Assembly (NCBI GenBank): GCA_027682925.1
Contig: JAQCYU010000002.1
Location: forward strand, 1-64,000
DNA: 64,000 nt
DNA from: Coriobacteriaceae bacterium AF45-21
Lineage (GTDB): Bacteria > Actinomycetota > Coriobacteriia > Coriobacteriales > Coriobacteriaceae
Reading direction: 5' to 3'
The notes under the pieces: model-generated
The model's database searches: none
Told to the model about the DNA's origin: nothing
Seen by the model: only the letters and a program-made list of their open reading frames with translations
Position numbers and translations under genes: made by a program
Part shown: positions 48,341 through 58,092 of the stretch, in pieces
How the letters are laid out: each line of letters starts with the position of its first letter
How positions within the stretch are numbered: the first letter of the stretch is position 1

Positions 48341-48370
48341 AAGGGAGGCATCCTTTCGGACGCCTCCCTT
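48341..48370 (-). terminator. Terminator of the D,D-carboxypeptidase gene
   Basis: AAGGGAGGC (48341-48349) pairs with GCCTCCCTT (48362-48370). On the minus strand a T-run follows. Confidence 0.8.
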
Positions 48371-48394
48371 CAGTGGGCTTATTATTCTTGCGCA

Positions 48395-49734
48395 CTACAC
48401 CTCGGGCGCCTTGGCGACGGTCTCGCTTTCTGCCGTGAGCGGGCGGTTGTCGATGCGGCGGCCCAAGCGATCGAGCTTCACGAGTAGCCACTCAATGGGA
48501 TTCGGCCCTGCGCCTTCCTCGTCGGCAACCAGGTCCATGACGGCGATCTTGGTGCCATCCTGCTTGAGCGTAACGCTGCCCACCTTGTCGCCCACATGCA
48601 CCGTGCCCGAAAGATCGTCGTAGCTAACCTTTTCGGTCACCTCGCCGGCAAGGGAAAACACGGTCGCTTGCGCCGTAGGATCGGCGAGCGTGGCGTCGAT
48701 CGTCTTATCCGTCCAGTCGGCTTGGCCAATGCGCGCCATAAGCGGGTTGCCGTTGGCGGTCTTTTCCTGCGTGTTGGCGATTGCGACCGTCACCTTGTGA
48801 CCGTAGTACCAATTGGCAAGGGTTGCGGTATCGGTAAAGCGCTGGTCGGTGGTGGTGGAGTTCAAAACGACGGTGTAGATCTCGTCGCCATCGCGGTTGT
48901 AGGCACCCGTAAAGCAATAGCCTGCATCATCGGTGGTGCCGGTCTTGCCACCGATGTTGCCATCTTGGCCTAGCAAATAGTTATGCGTGTCCATGGAATG
49001 CGAATGGTCGGTGCCGTCGGCGCCCGTGACCTCGATCCAGGAATCTTCGCTCGCTACGACCTCGCGGATCGTGTCGTTTTTCATGGCCTCCTGCATCATC
49101 AGCGCTACGTCGTGTGCGGTTGAGTGCATATCGCCAGCCCACTCATCAAAGTCCAGACCATGCGGGTTTTCAAAAAGCGTGCCGGTGCAACCGAGCTCTT
49201 AGCGCGCTCGTTCATGGCTTTCACAAATGTTGCCTCGGCGTCTTTGGTCTTAGGGTCGATCTTCTTGCCCACATATTCGGCGAGCACGATGGCGGCGTCG
49301 TTGCCCGAGGGAATCATCAGGCCGCGCAGTGCCTGCTTCACGGTGAGCTCGTCGCCTTCGAGTAGGCCGGCTGTTGAATTGCCCACGGTGGCTGCGGCGT
49401 TGCTCACCGTGACCTTCTCGTCCGTCTTGCAATTCTCGACGGTTAGGATTGCGGTCATGACCTTGGTGATCGAGGCAATCTTGACCTGCTCATCGGCGCC
49501 GCGGGCATAGTAGACGGTGCCGTCTTTGCCCATGACGAGGGCATTGGTCGCATCGATATCGGGCAGGTTTTCGGCCGTGATGCCGCGCGCATCGGCGGTT
49601 TTGCCGCAAACATTGTCGGTCGTGAGTACTTGGGCGCCGGCGACGGTGGGCACGCCAGCGGCAAGGGCGATAGCGCAGACAAAGCCGGCGGCAAGCTGAG
49701 CTGAGCGCTTTGCAAAAGAGGTGAGGGACTTCAC
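48395..49734 (-). CDS. D-alanyl-D-alanine carboxypeptidase, S11 family (one-base frameshift near 49197)
   Basis: Trims the terminal D-Ala of peptidoglycan stem peptides at the outer face. GTG 49734 lies downstream of a TATACT -10-like box and gives a signal segment (SAQLAAGFVCAIALAAGVPTVAGA). The SxxK motif is ASITKVM, SxN is PSGNDAA, and KTG is NIGGKTGTTDDAG. One base is missing near 49197 (AAGGAGCTC expected, giving NERAKELGCTGTLFENPHGLDFDEWAGDMHSTAHD). The C-terminal PBP5_C-like domain ends AESETVAKAPEV. The repaired protein has about 446 residues. It is divergent from a VanRS-like pair. Confidence 0.88.
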
Positions 49735-49931
49735 AGATTTCGCTTTCGACGGGATGGTCTCTTCTGGAACTAGAGTATATCGTTTGCCGGTGTCGGCGAT
49801 CATCGCGTGCGTGCGTGGCCCACATCCGCGCCCGAACGGGCACAAGGGTGCTTAAGGCCGACTTAATCACCCACGCTTGTTGTGTGTGGCATGCGCCCCC
49901 TCGGGCATAATGGAGCGCGAGAGGAGCACGC

Positions 49932-50627
49932 ATGAACGAGCGCATTTTGGTAGTTGATGACGAAAAGGCCATCGCCGACTTGGTTGGTATCTACCTTACA
50001 AAAGAAGGCTTTGACGTACAGGTCGCCTATAGCGGGGCCGATGCTGCCAAGGCAATCCTGGAGCAGGAGTTCGATCTGGCACTGTTGGATGTCATGCTGC
50101 CCGATATCGATGGCTTTGAGCTACTGCGTACGATCCGTTTCAGCCATACCTATCCCGTGATCATGCTGACGGCGCGCGATGCCCAGCAAGACAAGATCGA
50201 GGGCCTTTCGCTTGGCGCGGACGATTACGTGGTTAAGCCGTTCCGTCCGCTGGAGCTCATCGCGCGCGTGCACGCTCAGCTTCGCCGCTACACCAGCTAC
50301 GGTAGCCGCTCGCAGGCGGCCGAGTCGCCGACCATCCAGCTCGACGGCCTGGAGATCAACCGCGATGCTCGTTCCGTAACGGTGGACGGTGCACCGGTAC
50401 GCCTCACGCCCATCGAGTATTCCATCTTGCTGTATCTGGTTGAGCATCGCGGCAGCGTGGTAGCCGTGGAGGATCTGTTCCGCGCGGTGTGGAACGAGGA
50501 TTTTATGCCCGGCTCCAACAATACGGTGATGGTGCACATTCGCCACCTGCGCGAAAAGATTGGCGACGACGCTCAAAAGCCGCGCTTTATCAAAAACGTC
50601 TGGGGCGTCGGCTACATAATCGAATAG
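49932..50627 (+). CDS. OmpR-family response regulator, VanR-like
   Basis: Receiver domain (RILVVDDEKAIADLVGIYL, with the phospho-Asp in DLALLDVMLPDIDG and the Lys in DYVVKPFRPLEL) and a winged-helix C-terminal domain (VRLTPIEYSILLYLVEHRG...VMVHIRHLREKIGDD). 231 residues, intact. The DEKAIADLVGIYLTKEG start resembles VanR-type regulators. It is cotranscribed with the kinase that starts 26 bases later and is divergent from the D,D-carboxypeptidase. Confidence 0.9.
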   Translation: MNERILVVDDEKAIADLVGIYLTKEGFDVQVAYSGADAAKAILEQEFDLALLDVMLPDIDGFELLRTIRFSHTYPVIMLTARDAQQDKIEGLSLGADDYVVKPFRPLELIARVHAQLRRYTSYGSRSQAAESPTIQLDGLEINRDARSVTVDGAPVRLTPIEYSILLYLVEHRGSVVAVEDLFRAVWNEDFMPGSNNTVMVHIRHLREKIGDDAQKPRFIKNVWGVGYIIE

Positions 50628-50652
50628 CGCCTTTGATGGTGGGGAAGTGGAT

Positions 50653-51891
50653 ATGACAAAAGACGATAGGCAGGCATTCGAGGTGCCCGATCGACTCTTT
50701 GAATACGTACGGGCAGTCGTCGACAACCGCGCGCTTGCGACGGTGCTGCTCTTTTTGCTGAGCCTGCTGCTGATTGGCATCGACAACATCGCCGGAGTCT
50801 TAGCGGTGCTGCTTGTCGGCTTTTTGCTGATCGATCGATTTGAAATCGTACGCCGTTGCGTGGTGATTGGCGGTGCCGCGTGGGCCATGACGTTGGCGAT
50901 TGGCGCCATGGCGCTCGGCGGCATCGAAGGGCCGGTGCTGTTCGATGCCGGCTTTGTATTCAACATGCTTGGCTTTGTGCTGGCGCTTGCCGTGTGCGTT
51001 CTGTTCTTTTGCGGCCGCGCCCTGTACTACCATGGCTACGAGCAGGGCGAGCAGCATGCCGATTGTGTGCTGGCCGCTCGTATTCAAGATCGCCTGATCG
51101 ATCACCCCGACACCTGGGATAACATCGACGGCGACTTCTTGGAGGTCGAGGGCGCCCTTAACCGCGTGCGTGACCGTGAGCGCAAGGTGCAGCAAGCTCT
51201 GCGTGACGAGTCGCATCGCAAGGACGATTTGGTCACGTACTTGGCACATGACCTACGCACCCCGCTTGCCAGTGTGGTGGGCTATCTTTCGCTGCTGCAA
51301 GAGGCTCCTGAGCTGCCGGTTGAGCAACGTGCGCGCTTTACGGGCGTGGCACTCGACAAGGCGCACCGGCTCGATGCGCTCATCGAGGAGTTCTTCGATA
51401 TCACGCGCTTTGACTTCCACGATATCGTGCTCACGCGCGGCTATGTTGATCTGGGGTTGCTGCTGGCTCAGGTGGCTGACGAGTTCTATCCCATCCTCAA
51501 CGAGCAGCATAAGGAAGCCCAAGTTGATATTCGCGAGGACCTGACGGTGCTCGTGGATGGCGACAAGATGGCCCGCGTGTTCAACAACATCATGAAAAAC
51601 GCCGTCGCCTATAGCTACGAGGGCTCGACCATCACGATTGAGGCCAGGCGCCAAGACGATGGTGGCGTGCGCGTGCGCTTTATCAATCAGGGCGATCCTA
51701 TCCCTGCGGCTAAGCTCAAGGTAATCTTTGAGAAGTTCTATCGCCTGGATGCGGCGCGTGCGACCAATCGCGGTGGTGCCGGTTTGGGCCTTGCTATTGC
51801 CAAGGAGATCATCGCGGCACACGGCGGTACCGTTGCATGTGAATCGACGCCCGAACACACGATATTCACCATCGAGCTGCCCGCCGCATAG
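50653..51891 (+). CDS. Sensor histidine kinase, VanS-like
   Basis: About 412 residues. Two to four membrane segments fill the first 130 residues (LATVLLFLLSLLLIGIDNIAGVLAVLLVGFLLI and FNMLGFVLALAVCVLFFCG). The H-box is LVTYLAHDLRTPLASVVGYL, with the N-box FNNIMKNAVAYS and G-box GGAGLGLAIAKEI. YLAHDLRTPL and the overall layout are like VanS. ATG 50653 follows GGGGAAG; GTG 50647 is possible. The sensor ligand is unknown. Confidence 0.9.
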   Translation: MTKDDRQAFEVPDRLFEYVRAVVDNRALATVLLFLLSLLLIGIDNIAGVLAVLLVGFLLIDRFEIVRRCVVIGGAAWAMTLAIGAMALGGIEGPVLFDAGFVFNMLGFVLALAVCVLFFCGRALYYHGYEQGEQHADCVLAARIQDRLIDHPDTWDNIDGDFLEVEGALNRVRDRERKVQQALRDESHRKDDLVTYLAHDLRTPLASVVGYLSLLQEAPELPVEQRARFTGVALDKAHRLDALIEEFFDITRFDFHDIVLTRGYVDLGLLLAQVADEFYPILNEQHKEAQVDIREDLTVLVDGDKMARVFNNIMKNAVAYSYEGSTITIEARRQDDGGVRVRFINQGDPIPAAKLKVIFEKFYRLDAARATNRGGAGLGLAIAKEIIAAHGGTVACESTPEHTIFTIELPAA

Positions 51892-51994
51892 CCAGCGTGC
51901 CCTTACAAACACTTGACAATGTGCTCACGTGCGTATGAGCCGCGATTCCTACTATCGATACTGCTGAATTGATATCGATATGGAGGTGTGCGGT

Positions 51995-52870
51995 ATGACG
52001 GCTGCTGCGGCTGTGGAGCCCACGGAGCTTGAAGAACTCATGGAAGCGCAGGCCGAGGCCGCGCATGAGCGCGAGGTTGGGGATGCGACTCGCCCCACGG
52101 CAGAGGGTCTTGCCGCCTCGCCGACGCGCATCGACGTCGAGGGCATCGACCTGTTCTATGGCGACCACCATGCGCTCAAGGACGTGAATATCAAGATCCG
52201 CGACAAGCAGATCACCTCGTTCATCGGGCCTTCGGGCTGCGGAAAGTCCACGTTGCTGCGCTGCTTTAACCGCATGAACGACGGCATCAAGGATTGCCGC
52301 ATCGAGGGCAAGATTGCGCTCGATGGTCAAGATATCCTGGGCGATTGCGACATCTGCCGTTTGCGCCAGCGCGTGGGCATGGTGTTCCAACGCCCCAACC
52401 CATTTCCCATGAGCATCTACGACAACGTCGCCTACGGTCCTCGCGGTATGGGTGTGCGCGACCGCGCCGTGCTCGATGAGCTGGTCGAGGACTCCCTGCG
52501 TCGCGCTGCCCTGTGGGACGAGGTCAAGGACAAGCTCAAAGAGTCAGGCCTGGGTCTTTCGGGTGGACAGCAGCAGCGCCTGTGCATCGCCCGCGCACTT
52601 GCCGTGCAGCCCGACATTCTGCTGATGGACGAGCCGACCTCGGCACTCGACCCTGTGTCGACGTTGGTGGTGGAGCAGCTGGCCTGCGAGCTCAAGGAGA
52701 CCTGCACGCTGGTGGTCGTGACGCACAACATGCAGCAGGCCGCGCGTATTTCCGATTCGGTTGCGTTCTTTTTGCTGGGTGAGCTGGTGGAGCACGCGCC
52801 CACCGCGCAACTCTTCAAGAATCCGTCCGATCCGCGCACCGCGGATTATTTGACGGGGCGTTTTGGCTGA
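51995..52870 (+). CDS. pstB: Phosphate ABC transporter ATP-binding protein PstB
   Basis: ATPase of the high-affinity phosphate importer. About 291 residues. Walker A is [19 protein letters not shown], a PstB-typical extension; the Q-loop is [19 protein letters not shown]; the signature is [15 protein letters not shown]; and Walker B is [12 protein letters not shown]. It has an unusual acidic 45-residue N-terminal extension. ATG 51995 is used because GGAGG (51983) precedes it. The permease genes are not adjacent; a PhoP/PhoR-like pair follows. Confidence 0.93.
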   Translation: MTAAAAVEPTELEELMEAQAEAAHEREVGDATRPTAEGLAASPTRIDVEGIDLFYGDHHALKDVNIKIRDKQITSFIGPSGCGKSTLLRCFNRMNDGIKDCRIEGKIALDGQDILGDCDICRLRQRVGMVFQRPNPFPMSIYDNVAYGPRGMGVRDRAVLDELVEDSLRRAALWDEVKDKLKESGLGLSGGQQQRLCIARALAVQPDILLMDEPTSALDPVSTLVVEQLACELKETCTLVVVTHNMQQAARISDSVAFFLLGELVEHAPTAQLFKNPSDPRTADYLTGRFG

Positions 52871-52934
52871 CGCTGTCTTTTACAGGTGCCTTTAGGGTTA
52901 AGATGCGGTCATATCGGCCGCAAAGGGGTTCAAC

Positions 52935-53663
52935 ATGATCTATTACGTCGAGGACGATGACAACATCAGGGATTTGACAGTCTACGCGCTGCGCAAGCAG
53001 GGAATCGAGGCCGAGGGCTTTTCGTGTGATGGCGAGTTTAAAGCTGCCGTGGCACGACGGGTGCCCGATGCTGTGCTGCTCGATATCATGCTGCCCGACA
53101 CCGATGGCTTGGCGATTATGCGTCGCCTGCGTGCCGATCGCCTGACGGCGACGGTGCCCATCATGATGCTTACCGCCAAGGACACCGAACTCGACAAGGT
53201 GATGGCGCTCGATGGCGGTGCCGACGATTACCTGACTAAGCCGTTTTCGCTCATGGAGCTTGCGAGCCGCTGCCGCGCACTGCTGCGTCGCGGCGGCATG
53301 GTCAAGCAGGCGAGCGATGTGCTCAGCGTGGGCGACATCGTGCTCTCGCCCAGCCATCGCGAGGTGACCGTTGCCGGCGAGCCGCTTAAGCTCACCCTGC
53401 GCGAGTTCGACCTGCTCGAGTACCTCATGCGCAAGCCCGGCGTGGTCTTTACCCGCGAGTCGTTGCTGCAGAGCGTGTGGGGCTGGGACTTCGACGGCGG
53501 TTCGCGCACCGTTGACGTGCACGTGCAGACGCTTCGCCAAAAACTGGGCGAGCATGCCAGCGCCATCGAGACCGTGCGCGGCGTGGGTTATCGCCTGGCC
53601 GAGCCTTTTGCCGGTGATGGTGCCGAAGGCGACGACACCGCGGCCACCGCATCGGAGGAGTAA
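52935..53663 (+). CDS. OmpR-family response regulator, PhoP-like
   Basis: Receiver domain starts MIYYVEDDDNIRDLTVYAL, with the phospho-Asp in DAVLLDIMLPDTDGL and DYLTKPFSLMEL. The winged helix has KLTLREFDLLEYLMRKPG and SRTVDVHVQTLRQKLGE. 242 residues. The position after pstB and before a PhoR-like kinase suggests phosphate-starvation control, an inference from context. Confidence 0.9.
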   Translation: MIYYVEDDDNIRDLTVYALRKQGIEAEGFSCDGEFKAAVARRVPDAVLLDIMLPDTDGLAIMRRLRADRLTATVPIMMLTAKDTELDKVMALDGGADDYLTKPFSLMELASRCRALLRRGGMVKQASDVLSVGDIVLSPSHREVTVAGEPLKLTLREFDLLEYLMRKPGVVFTRESLLQSVWGWDFDGGSRTVDVHVQTLRQKLGEHASAIETVRGVGYRLAEPFAGDGAEGDDTAATASEE

Positions 53664-53666
53664 CCC

Positions 53667-55091
53667 GTGGTCTTCGCCCCCCAGGGAAAACATACGCTGT
53701 CGCACCGCGTTTTTGTGACGATCTTTGTCTGCGCCATGGCGGTTATCGTGGCGTTTACGGTGCTGGGTGCGTTCTTTGTGCAAAACACTTTGGCGGATGC
53801 CACGAGTGCCAATCTGGCGCAGGAAACTGAGCTCATTGCTGCCGCCCTCGACGAGCAGCAGGAGCCCATTCCGTTCTTGCGAAGCCTCGATCGCGAGGAT
53901 CTTCGTATCACGCTGATCAATAAGGACGGATCTGTTGCCTACGACAACGAGGCGTCGCCTTCCACACTGCCCAACCATGGCGATCGCCCCGAGGTCATCG
54001 AGGCCTTTGAGAGTGGTTTGGGTTCCGCGGAGCGCGCAAGCTCTACACTCGACGAGATTATGCTGTATCGCGCCGTCACCCTTGATAACGGCCAGGTCGT
54101 TCGCTTGGCGCAGGCCCAGCCTGGCGTTGCGGCGATTTTGCTGTCGATGCTGGCGCCGATGCTGCTTATCGCAGCAGCGGGTGCAGTACTCTCGTTTTTT
54201 ATGGCGCGCCGTGAGTCCCGTGCCATCATCGCGCCGTTACAAGAGGTGGATTTGGATCACCCACGCCGTAGCTATGAGCACGCCTATGCCGAGATGGTCC
54301 CCATGCTTGAGCGCATCGAGTCGCAGCGCCAGGAACTCAAGCGCCAAATGGCGGTGCTAGCGGACAACGACCGTATGCGCCGCGAGTTCACGGCGAATAT
54401 CACCCATGAGCTCAAGACGCCGCTTACGGCGATTTCGGGCTATGCCGAGCTCATCGCAAATGGCATGGTCGAGGGCGAGGACGACCTGCGCAACTTTGGC
54501 GGTCGCATCTATCGTGAGGCGGGCCGCTTGGCAGCGCTTGTCAACGACATCCTTACGCTGTCTAACTTGGACGAGGCCGAACGTGCAACTGAAGGCGAGG
54601 CAGTGCCCATTGGGTCCACGGAGCCTATTGAGCTCTCGCGTGCGATCTACGCGGTTGAGCAGCGTCTTGAACAGGTCGCCCGTCAGGCGAATGTGACGAT
54701 AAGTCATGAGACCAAGCCTGTGGTCATCGAAGGCGTGTCGCGCTTGGTCGACGAGCTCATCTATAATCTGGCAAGCAACGCCATCCGCTACAATCGGCCC
54801 GGCGGTACGGTTACGCTGCAGTGCGGCACCAACGACGAAGGCCATCCGTTCCTCGCTGTCGCCGACACGGGAATCGGTATCGCGCCTGAAGAACAGGGCA
54901 AGGTATTTGAGCGGTTCTATCGCGTGGACAAGAGTAGGTCCAAGGCACGCGGCGGAACCGGCCTGGGGCTTGCCATTGTCAAGCATGCGGCCCTGTATCA
55001 TCACGCTACGCTTGATCTGTCGAGCGAGTTGGGCGTGGGAACCACCATTACGGTGACGTTTCCCATACAGCAGGACGAGCCATTCGCATAG
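53667..55091 (+). CDS. Sensor histidine kinase, PhoR-like
   Basis: 474 residues from GTG 53667, four bases after the regulator's stop. Two membrane segments (VFVTIFVCAMAVIVAFTVLGAFFV near the start and MLAPMLLIAAAGAVLSFFMA near residue 160) enclose an extracytoplasmic sensor region. A HAMP-like linker, then FTANITHELKTPLTAISGYAE (H-box), LIYNLASNAIRYN (N-box) and GGTGLGLAIVKHA (G-box). Similar in layout to PhoR of other actinobacteria. Confidence 0.9.
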   Translation: MVFAPQGKHTLSHRVFVTIFVCAMAVIVAFTVLGAFFVQNTLADATSANLAQETELIAAALDEQQEPIPFLRSLDREDLRITLINKDGSVAYDNEASPSTLPNHGDRPEVIEAFESGLGSAERASSTLDEIMLYRAVTLDNGQVVRLAQAQPGVAAILLSMLAPMLLIAAAGAVLSFFMARRESRAIIAPLQEVDLDHPRRSYEHAYAEMVPMLERIESQRQELKRQMAVLADNDRMRREFTANITHELKTPLTAISGYAELIANGMVEGEDDLRNFGGRIYREAGRLAALVNDILTLSNLDEAERATEGEAVPIGSTEPIELSRAIYAVEQRLEQVARQANVTISHETKPVVIEGVSRLVDELIYNLASNAIRYNRPGGTVTLQCGTNDEGHPFLAVADTGIGIAPEEQGKVFERFYRVDKSRSKARGGTGLGLAIVKHAALYHHATLDLSSELGVGTTITVTFPIQQDEPFA

Positions 55092-55116
55092 CGATACAAC
55101 ACAGATATTGATGTAG

Positions 55117-55145
55117 ACGCCGCATTTGACTTTCGGGTGCGGCGT
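55117..55145 (+). terminator. Hairpin after the PhoR-like gene
   Basis: ACGCCGCA (55117-55124) pairs with TGCGGCGT (55138-55145), followed by a T/G-rich stretch. Confidence 0.65.
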
Positions 55146-55286
55146 TGTTGTGCAATTTTACGATTGCTTCCGACATTTTTACAGGAGAGCCTGTTTCTTA
55201 TGTATAGAGTTTGGTCTCGGTAAAAAGATGCGATAACATACGGACAGTTTTGTCAATCCGAACTGGGGAAATGAAAGGCAAGCTGC

Positions 55287-55943
55287 ATGACCCTTCTCGA
55301 ACTGTTCCAGCTGCTGAAGAAGCACCTCAAGCTGGTCATCACCCTTCCGGTGGTCTGCGCGATCGCCATGGGCATCGTGTCCTTCGTTGCGATGGACAAC
55401 ACCTATACCGCGACGACGAGCATGTACATTCTCGCCAAGACCGACGATAGCGGTCAGATGAGCTACAACGATCTCTCGGCGAGCCAGATGCTTTCCAACG
55501 ATATCGCCACGCTGCTGGATAGCGATAGCGTTAAGAGCGGCGCCGCCAAAGAACTGGGCCTCACCGATTTGGATGACTACAAGGTGTCTGTTTCCTCCGA
55601 GACCACCACGCGTGTCATTACGCTTTCGGTTACCGGCACCGATGCCAAGGAGACGGCTAAGGTCGCAAAGGCCATTGCCAGCTCGGTGAGTACGGTCGCT
55701 CAGAACGTCGGCGCTGCCCAGAGCATCAACGTTATCGACGAGGCTAAGACCCCCGAAGCCCCCAGCGGCCCCAAGCGCACGCTGTATATTGCCGTCGCGT
55801 TCCTCGCCGGTATCTTTATCGCAGTTGCCTATGTCGTTTTGGCAGACATGCTCAATACCCGCATCCGCGGTGCCGAAGAGGCAGAAGAGCTCCTGGGTAT
55901 TCCCGTTGTTGGCCGAATTCCGGCTATGAAAGGTGGTAAATAG
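55287..55943 (+). CDS. Wzz/YveK-type polysaccharide co-polymerase
   Basis: Chain-length or kinase-activating membrane protein. 218 residues. The first membrane segment is VITLPVVCAIAMGIVSFVAM, then an extracytoplasmic region with SMYILAKTDDSGQMSYNDL. It ends in a second helix (LYIAVAFLAGIFIAVAYVVLA) and a cytoplasmic tail that usually docks the kinase. Its stop is two bases before the kinase ATG. Several sequence features match YveK/CpsC proteins. Confidence 0.88.
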   Translation: MTLLELFQLLKKHLKLVITLPVVCAIAMGIVSFVAMDNTYTATTSMYILAKTDDSGQMSYNDLSASQMLSNDIATLLDSDSVKSGAAKELGLTDLDDYKVSVSSETTTRVITLSVTGTDAKETAKVAKAIASSVSTVAQNVGAAQSINVIDEAKTPEAPSGPKRTLYIAVAFLAGIFIAVAYVVLADMLNTRIRGAEEAEELLGIPVVGRIPAMKGGK

Positions 55944-55945
55944 GC

Positions 55946-56686
55946 ATGGCTAAGGCAAAGAACACCGATAAGCTCGTTGTGCAGAATGCCGCCAAGACCC
56001 TTCTGGCCAACATCCGCTTTGCGAGCGTGGACGACCCCATTCGCACCATCACCGTTACCTCCTCGATTCCCAACGAGGGCAAGTCTACGGTTTCCATTAA
56101 TCTTGCTCAGGCAATCGCCACGAGCGGCAAGAGTGTCCTGCTGGTCGAGGCTGATATGCGTCGCAGGTCCCTTGCCGATATGCTCGGCGTCCGCTCCCGC
56201 GGCGGACTCTATGCAGTCCTGTCCGAGCAGGTTTCTATCGACCAGGCGATTGTCGAGACAGGTCAGAAGAATTTCTACTTCCTCGATGCCGAGCCGCATA
56301 TTCCCAATCCTGCCGACATCATCGTCTCCCATCGCTTTGCCAAGCTGGTCAAGGCACTGTCTGCTAAGTTCCAGTACGTCATCTTCGATGCTCCTCCGGT
56401 CGGCACCTTCATCGATGCTGCCGAGATTGCCAGCCTGACCGACGGCGCGCTGTTCGTGGTGCGCGAGGACTTTACCAAGCGCGAAGAGGCGCTCAACGCT
56501 ATCGCCCAGCTTAAGAAGTCCGAGAAGGTCAAGCTCATCGGTACCGTCATGAATTACTGTGAGACCGAGACCAGCGAGTACTATTATTCTTACTACACCA
56601 AGGACGGTAAGAAGGTTAAGAAGGGCTCCGACGATCAGGCACTTCCAAAAAGGGCATCTTCACCAACCGAGCAAACGTTTAGTTGA
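55946..56686 (+). CDS. Bacterial tyrosine kinase, CpsD/YwqD type
   Basis: Autophosphorylating BY-kinase. 246 residues. Walker A is IPNEGKSTVSINLAQ, Walker A' is VLLVEADMRRRSL, and Walker B is YVIFDAPPVG. A C-terminal Tyr-rich tail (SEYYYSYYTKDG) is the autophosphorylation cluster. It acts with the upstream Wzz-like protein and is probably dephosphorylated by the phosphatase downstream. Confidence 0.92.
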   Translation: MAKAKNTDKLVVQNAAKTLLANIRFASVDDPIRTITVTSSIPNEGKSTVSINLAQAIATSGKSVLLVEADMRRRSLADMLGVRSRGGLYAVLSEQVSIDQAIVETGQKNFYFLDAEPHIPNPADIIVSHRFAKLVKALSAKFQYVIFDAPPVGTFIDAAEIASLTDGALFVVREDFTKREEALNAIAQLKKSEKVKLIGTVMNYCETETSEYYYSYYTKDGKKVKKGSDDQALPKRASSPTEQTFS

Positions 56687-56699
56687 TTAAGGCTGACCT

Positions 56700-57350
56700 A
56701 TGCGTGACATTCATTGCCATATCTTGCCGGGTGTAGACGACGGCGCCGCCGATCTCGAAGAGAGCTTGGCGATGCTCGAGGCTGCCAAGCGGGCCGGTGT
56801 AACCAGAATCGTTTGCACTCCTCACTGCCGTGATCCCTATTTTGATTACGACAAGATGTGGGATGCCTTTGAGCTGCTGCGCGATAACGCTGACGGTTTT
56901 CCGCTCCAGATGGGCTTCGAGGTCAACCATCGAAAGCTCGTTGAGCTTGGTATCGATGCCGCGGATCACTTGCATTTCGATGGGACCAACGAGTTTCTGC
57001 TCGAGCTTTCGACGCATGCCGATGCGTATGCGTTTAGAGAGTACGAGAACACGATTTACGATTTGCAGTGCCGTGGCTATCAGGTGATCATCGCTCATCC
57101 TGAGCGCTATCGTGCGGTTCAAAAGGATGTAAGCGTGGCGGAGCGCCTGGTCGATATGGGCTGCAAGCTGCAGGCTTCGGCGGACTTTATTGCCGGCGGT
57201 CGCTTTGGTCGCGAGAAAAAGCCGGCACAGCGCCTGTTCGATCAGAACCTGTACAGCTTCATCGCGAGCGATGCCCATAACGTGGGTCATTACGACTGTC
57301 TGGCGAAGGCTCGCGCGAAGTTTAGCGTGCGCGGAGCTCATTTTCGCTAA
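56700..57350 (+). CDS. PHP-type tyrosine phosphatase, CpsB/YwqE
   Basis: Metal-dependent phosphatase of the PHP family. 216 residues starting MRDIHCHILPGVDDGAADLEES with the HxH metal pair. TPHCRDPYFDYD, GFEVNHRKL, IIAHPERYRAV and ASDAHNVGH supply the remaining metal ligands. It starts 14 bases after the kinase gene and completes a three-gene regulatory module. No glycosyltransferase genes are adjacent. Confidence 0.92.
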   Translation: MRDIHCHILPGVDDGAADLEESLAMLEAAKRAGVTRIVCTPHCRDPYFDYDKMWDAFELLRDNADGFPLQMGFEVNHRKLVELGIDAADHLHFDGTNEFLLELSTHADAYAFREYENTIYDLQCRGYQVIIAHPERYRAVQKDVSVAERLVDMGCKLQASADFIAGGRFGREKKPAQRLFDQNLYSFIASDAHNVGHYDCLAKARAKFSVRGAHFR

Positions 57351-57389
57351 AATCTGTCCCTAACGTTCGCGTTGAATGAAAGGGCAGCT

Positions 57390-57890
57390 ATGGATATCCA
57401 ACTTAAGACGGGATGCTTTGACGACGCGGCGTTGGTGCGCCGCGTCGTTTTTATGGACGAGCAGGGCTACGAGAATGAGTTCGACGCTATCGACGAGGAT
57501 CCGAACTGCATTCATGTGACACTCTATGTAGACGGCGAGCTTGCCGGCTGCTCGCGCGTGTTTCCCGAGGAACTGGAGTACGCGGCAGATGCCGAAGCCC
57601 CAGTTTTGCCGGCGTGCGACTTGGACGAAGGCGTCGCGGCGGGGGAGACCTACATTATGGGGCGCGTGGCCGTGCTGCCGAGCATGCGCCGTCGCGGTTT
57701 GGCGAGCAAGATTGTCGAGGCCAGTGATACGTGCGCGCGTGATGCCGGCTCCAAGCTCATTAAGCTGCACGCGCAGGAATACGTGCTACCACTCTATGCC
57801 AAGGCGGGTTACACGCAGATTGCCCCGGTGGACTACGAAGACGAGGGCCAGCCCCATGTTTGGATGGCCAAGCGCGTAGATGGCAGATAG
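57390..57890 (+). CDS. GNAT family N-acetyltransferase
   Basis: 166 residues. The acetyl-CoA-binding core is IMGRVAVLPSMRRRGLASKIVEAS (motif A, R-x-x-G). The later LHAQEYVLPLYAKAGY motif resembles ElaA/GNAT proteins acting on small molecules. The substrate is unknown. GAAAGGGCAG precedes ATG 57390. Confidence 0.85.
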   Translation: MDIQLKTGCFDDAALVRRVVFMDEQGYENEFDAIDEDPNCIHVTLYVDGELAGCSRVFPEELEYAADAEAPVLPACDLDEGVAAGETYIMGRVAVLPSMRRRGLASKIVEASDTCARDAGSKLIKLHAQEYVLPLYAKAGYTQIAPVDYEDEGQPHVWMAKRVDGR

Positions 57891-58092
57891 GGACGTTCCT
57901 TTCCTGCCGGCAGTCGGGGACACTCCTTGGCAATTGGTGCATCAGAGCGTTTGGACATACAGTTTTTCGATTCCGTATGTATATATGCGCGCTAATGGGT
58001 TATAAAATCTAAGTCTGAACATAGCAGGTCTGCAATGCGGCTCGGGCAACCGGGCCGTTTTTGCGGACGGGGGTAGCGCGAAAGGACTGCAC

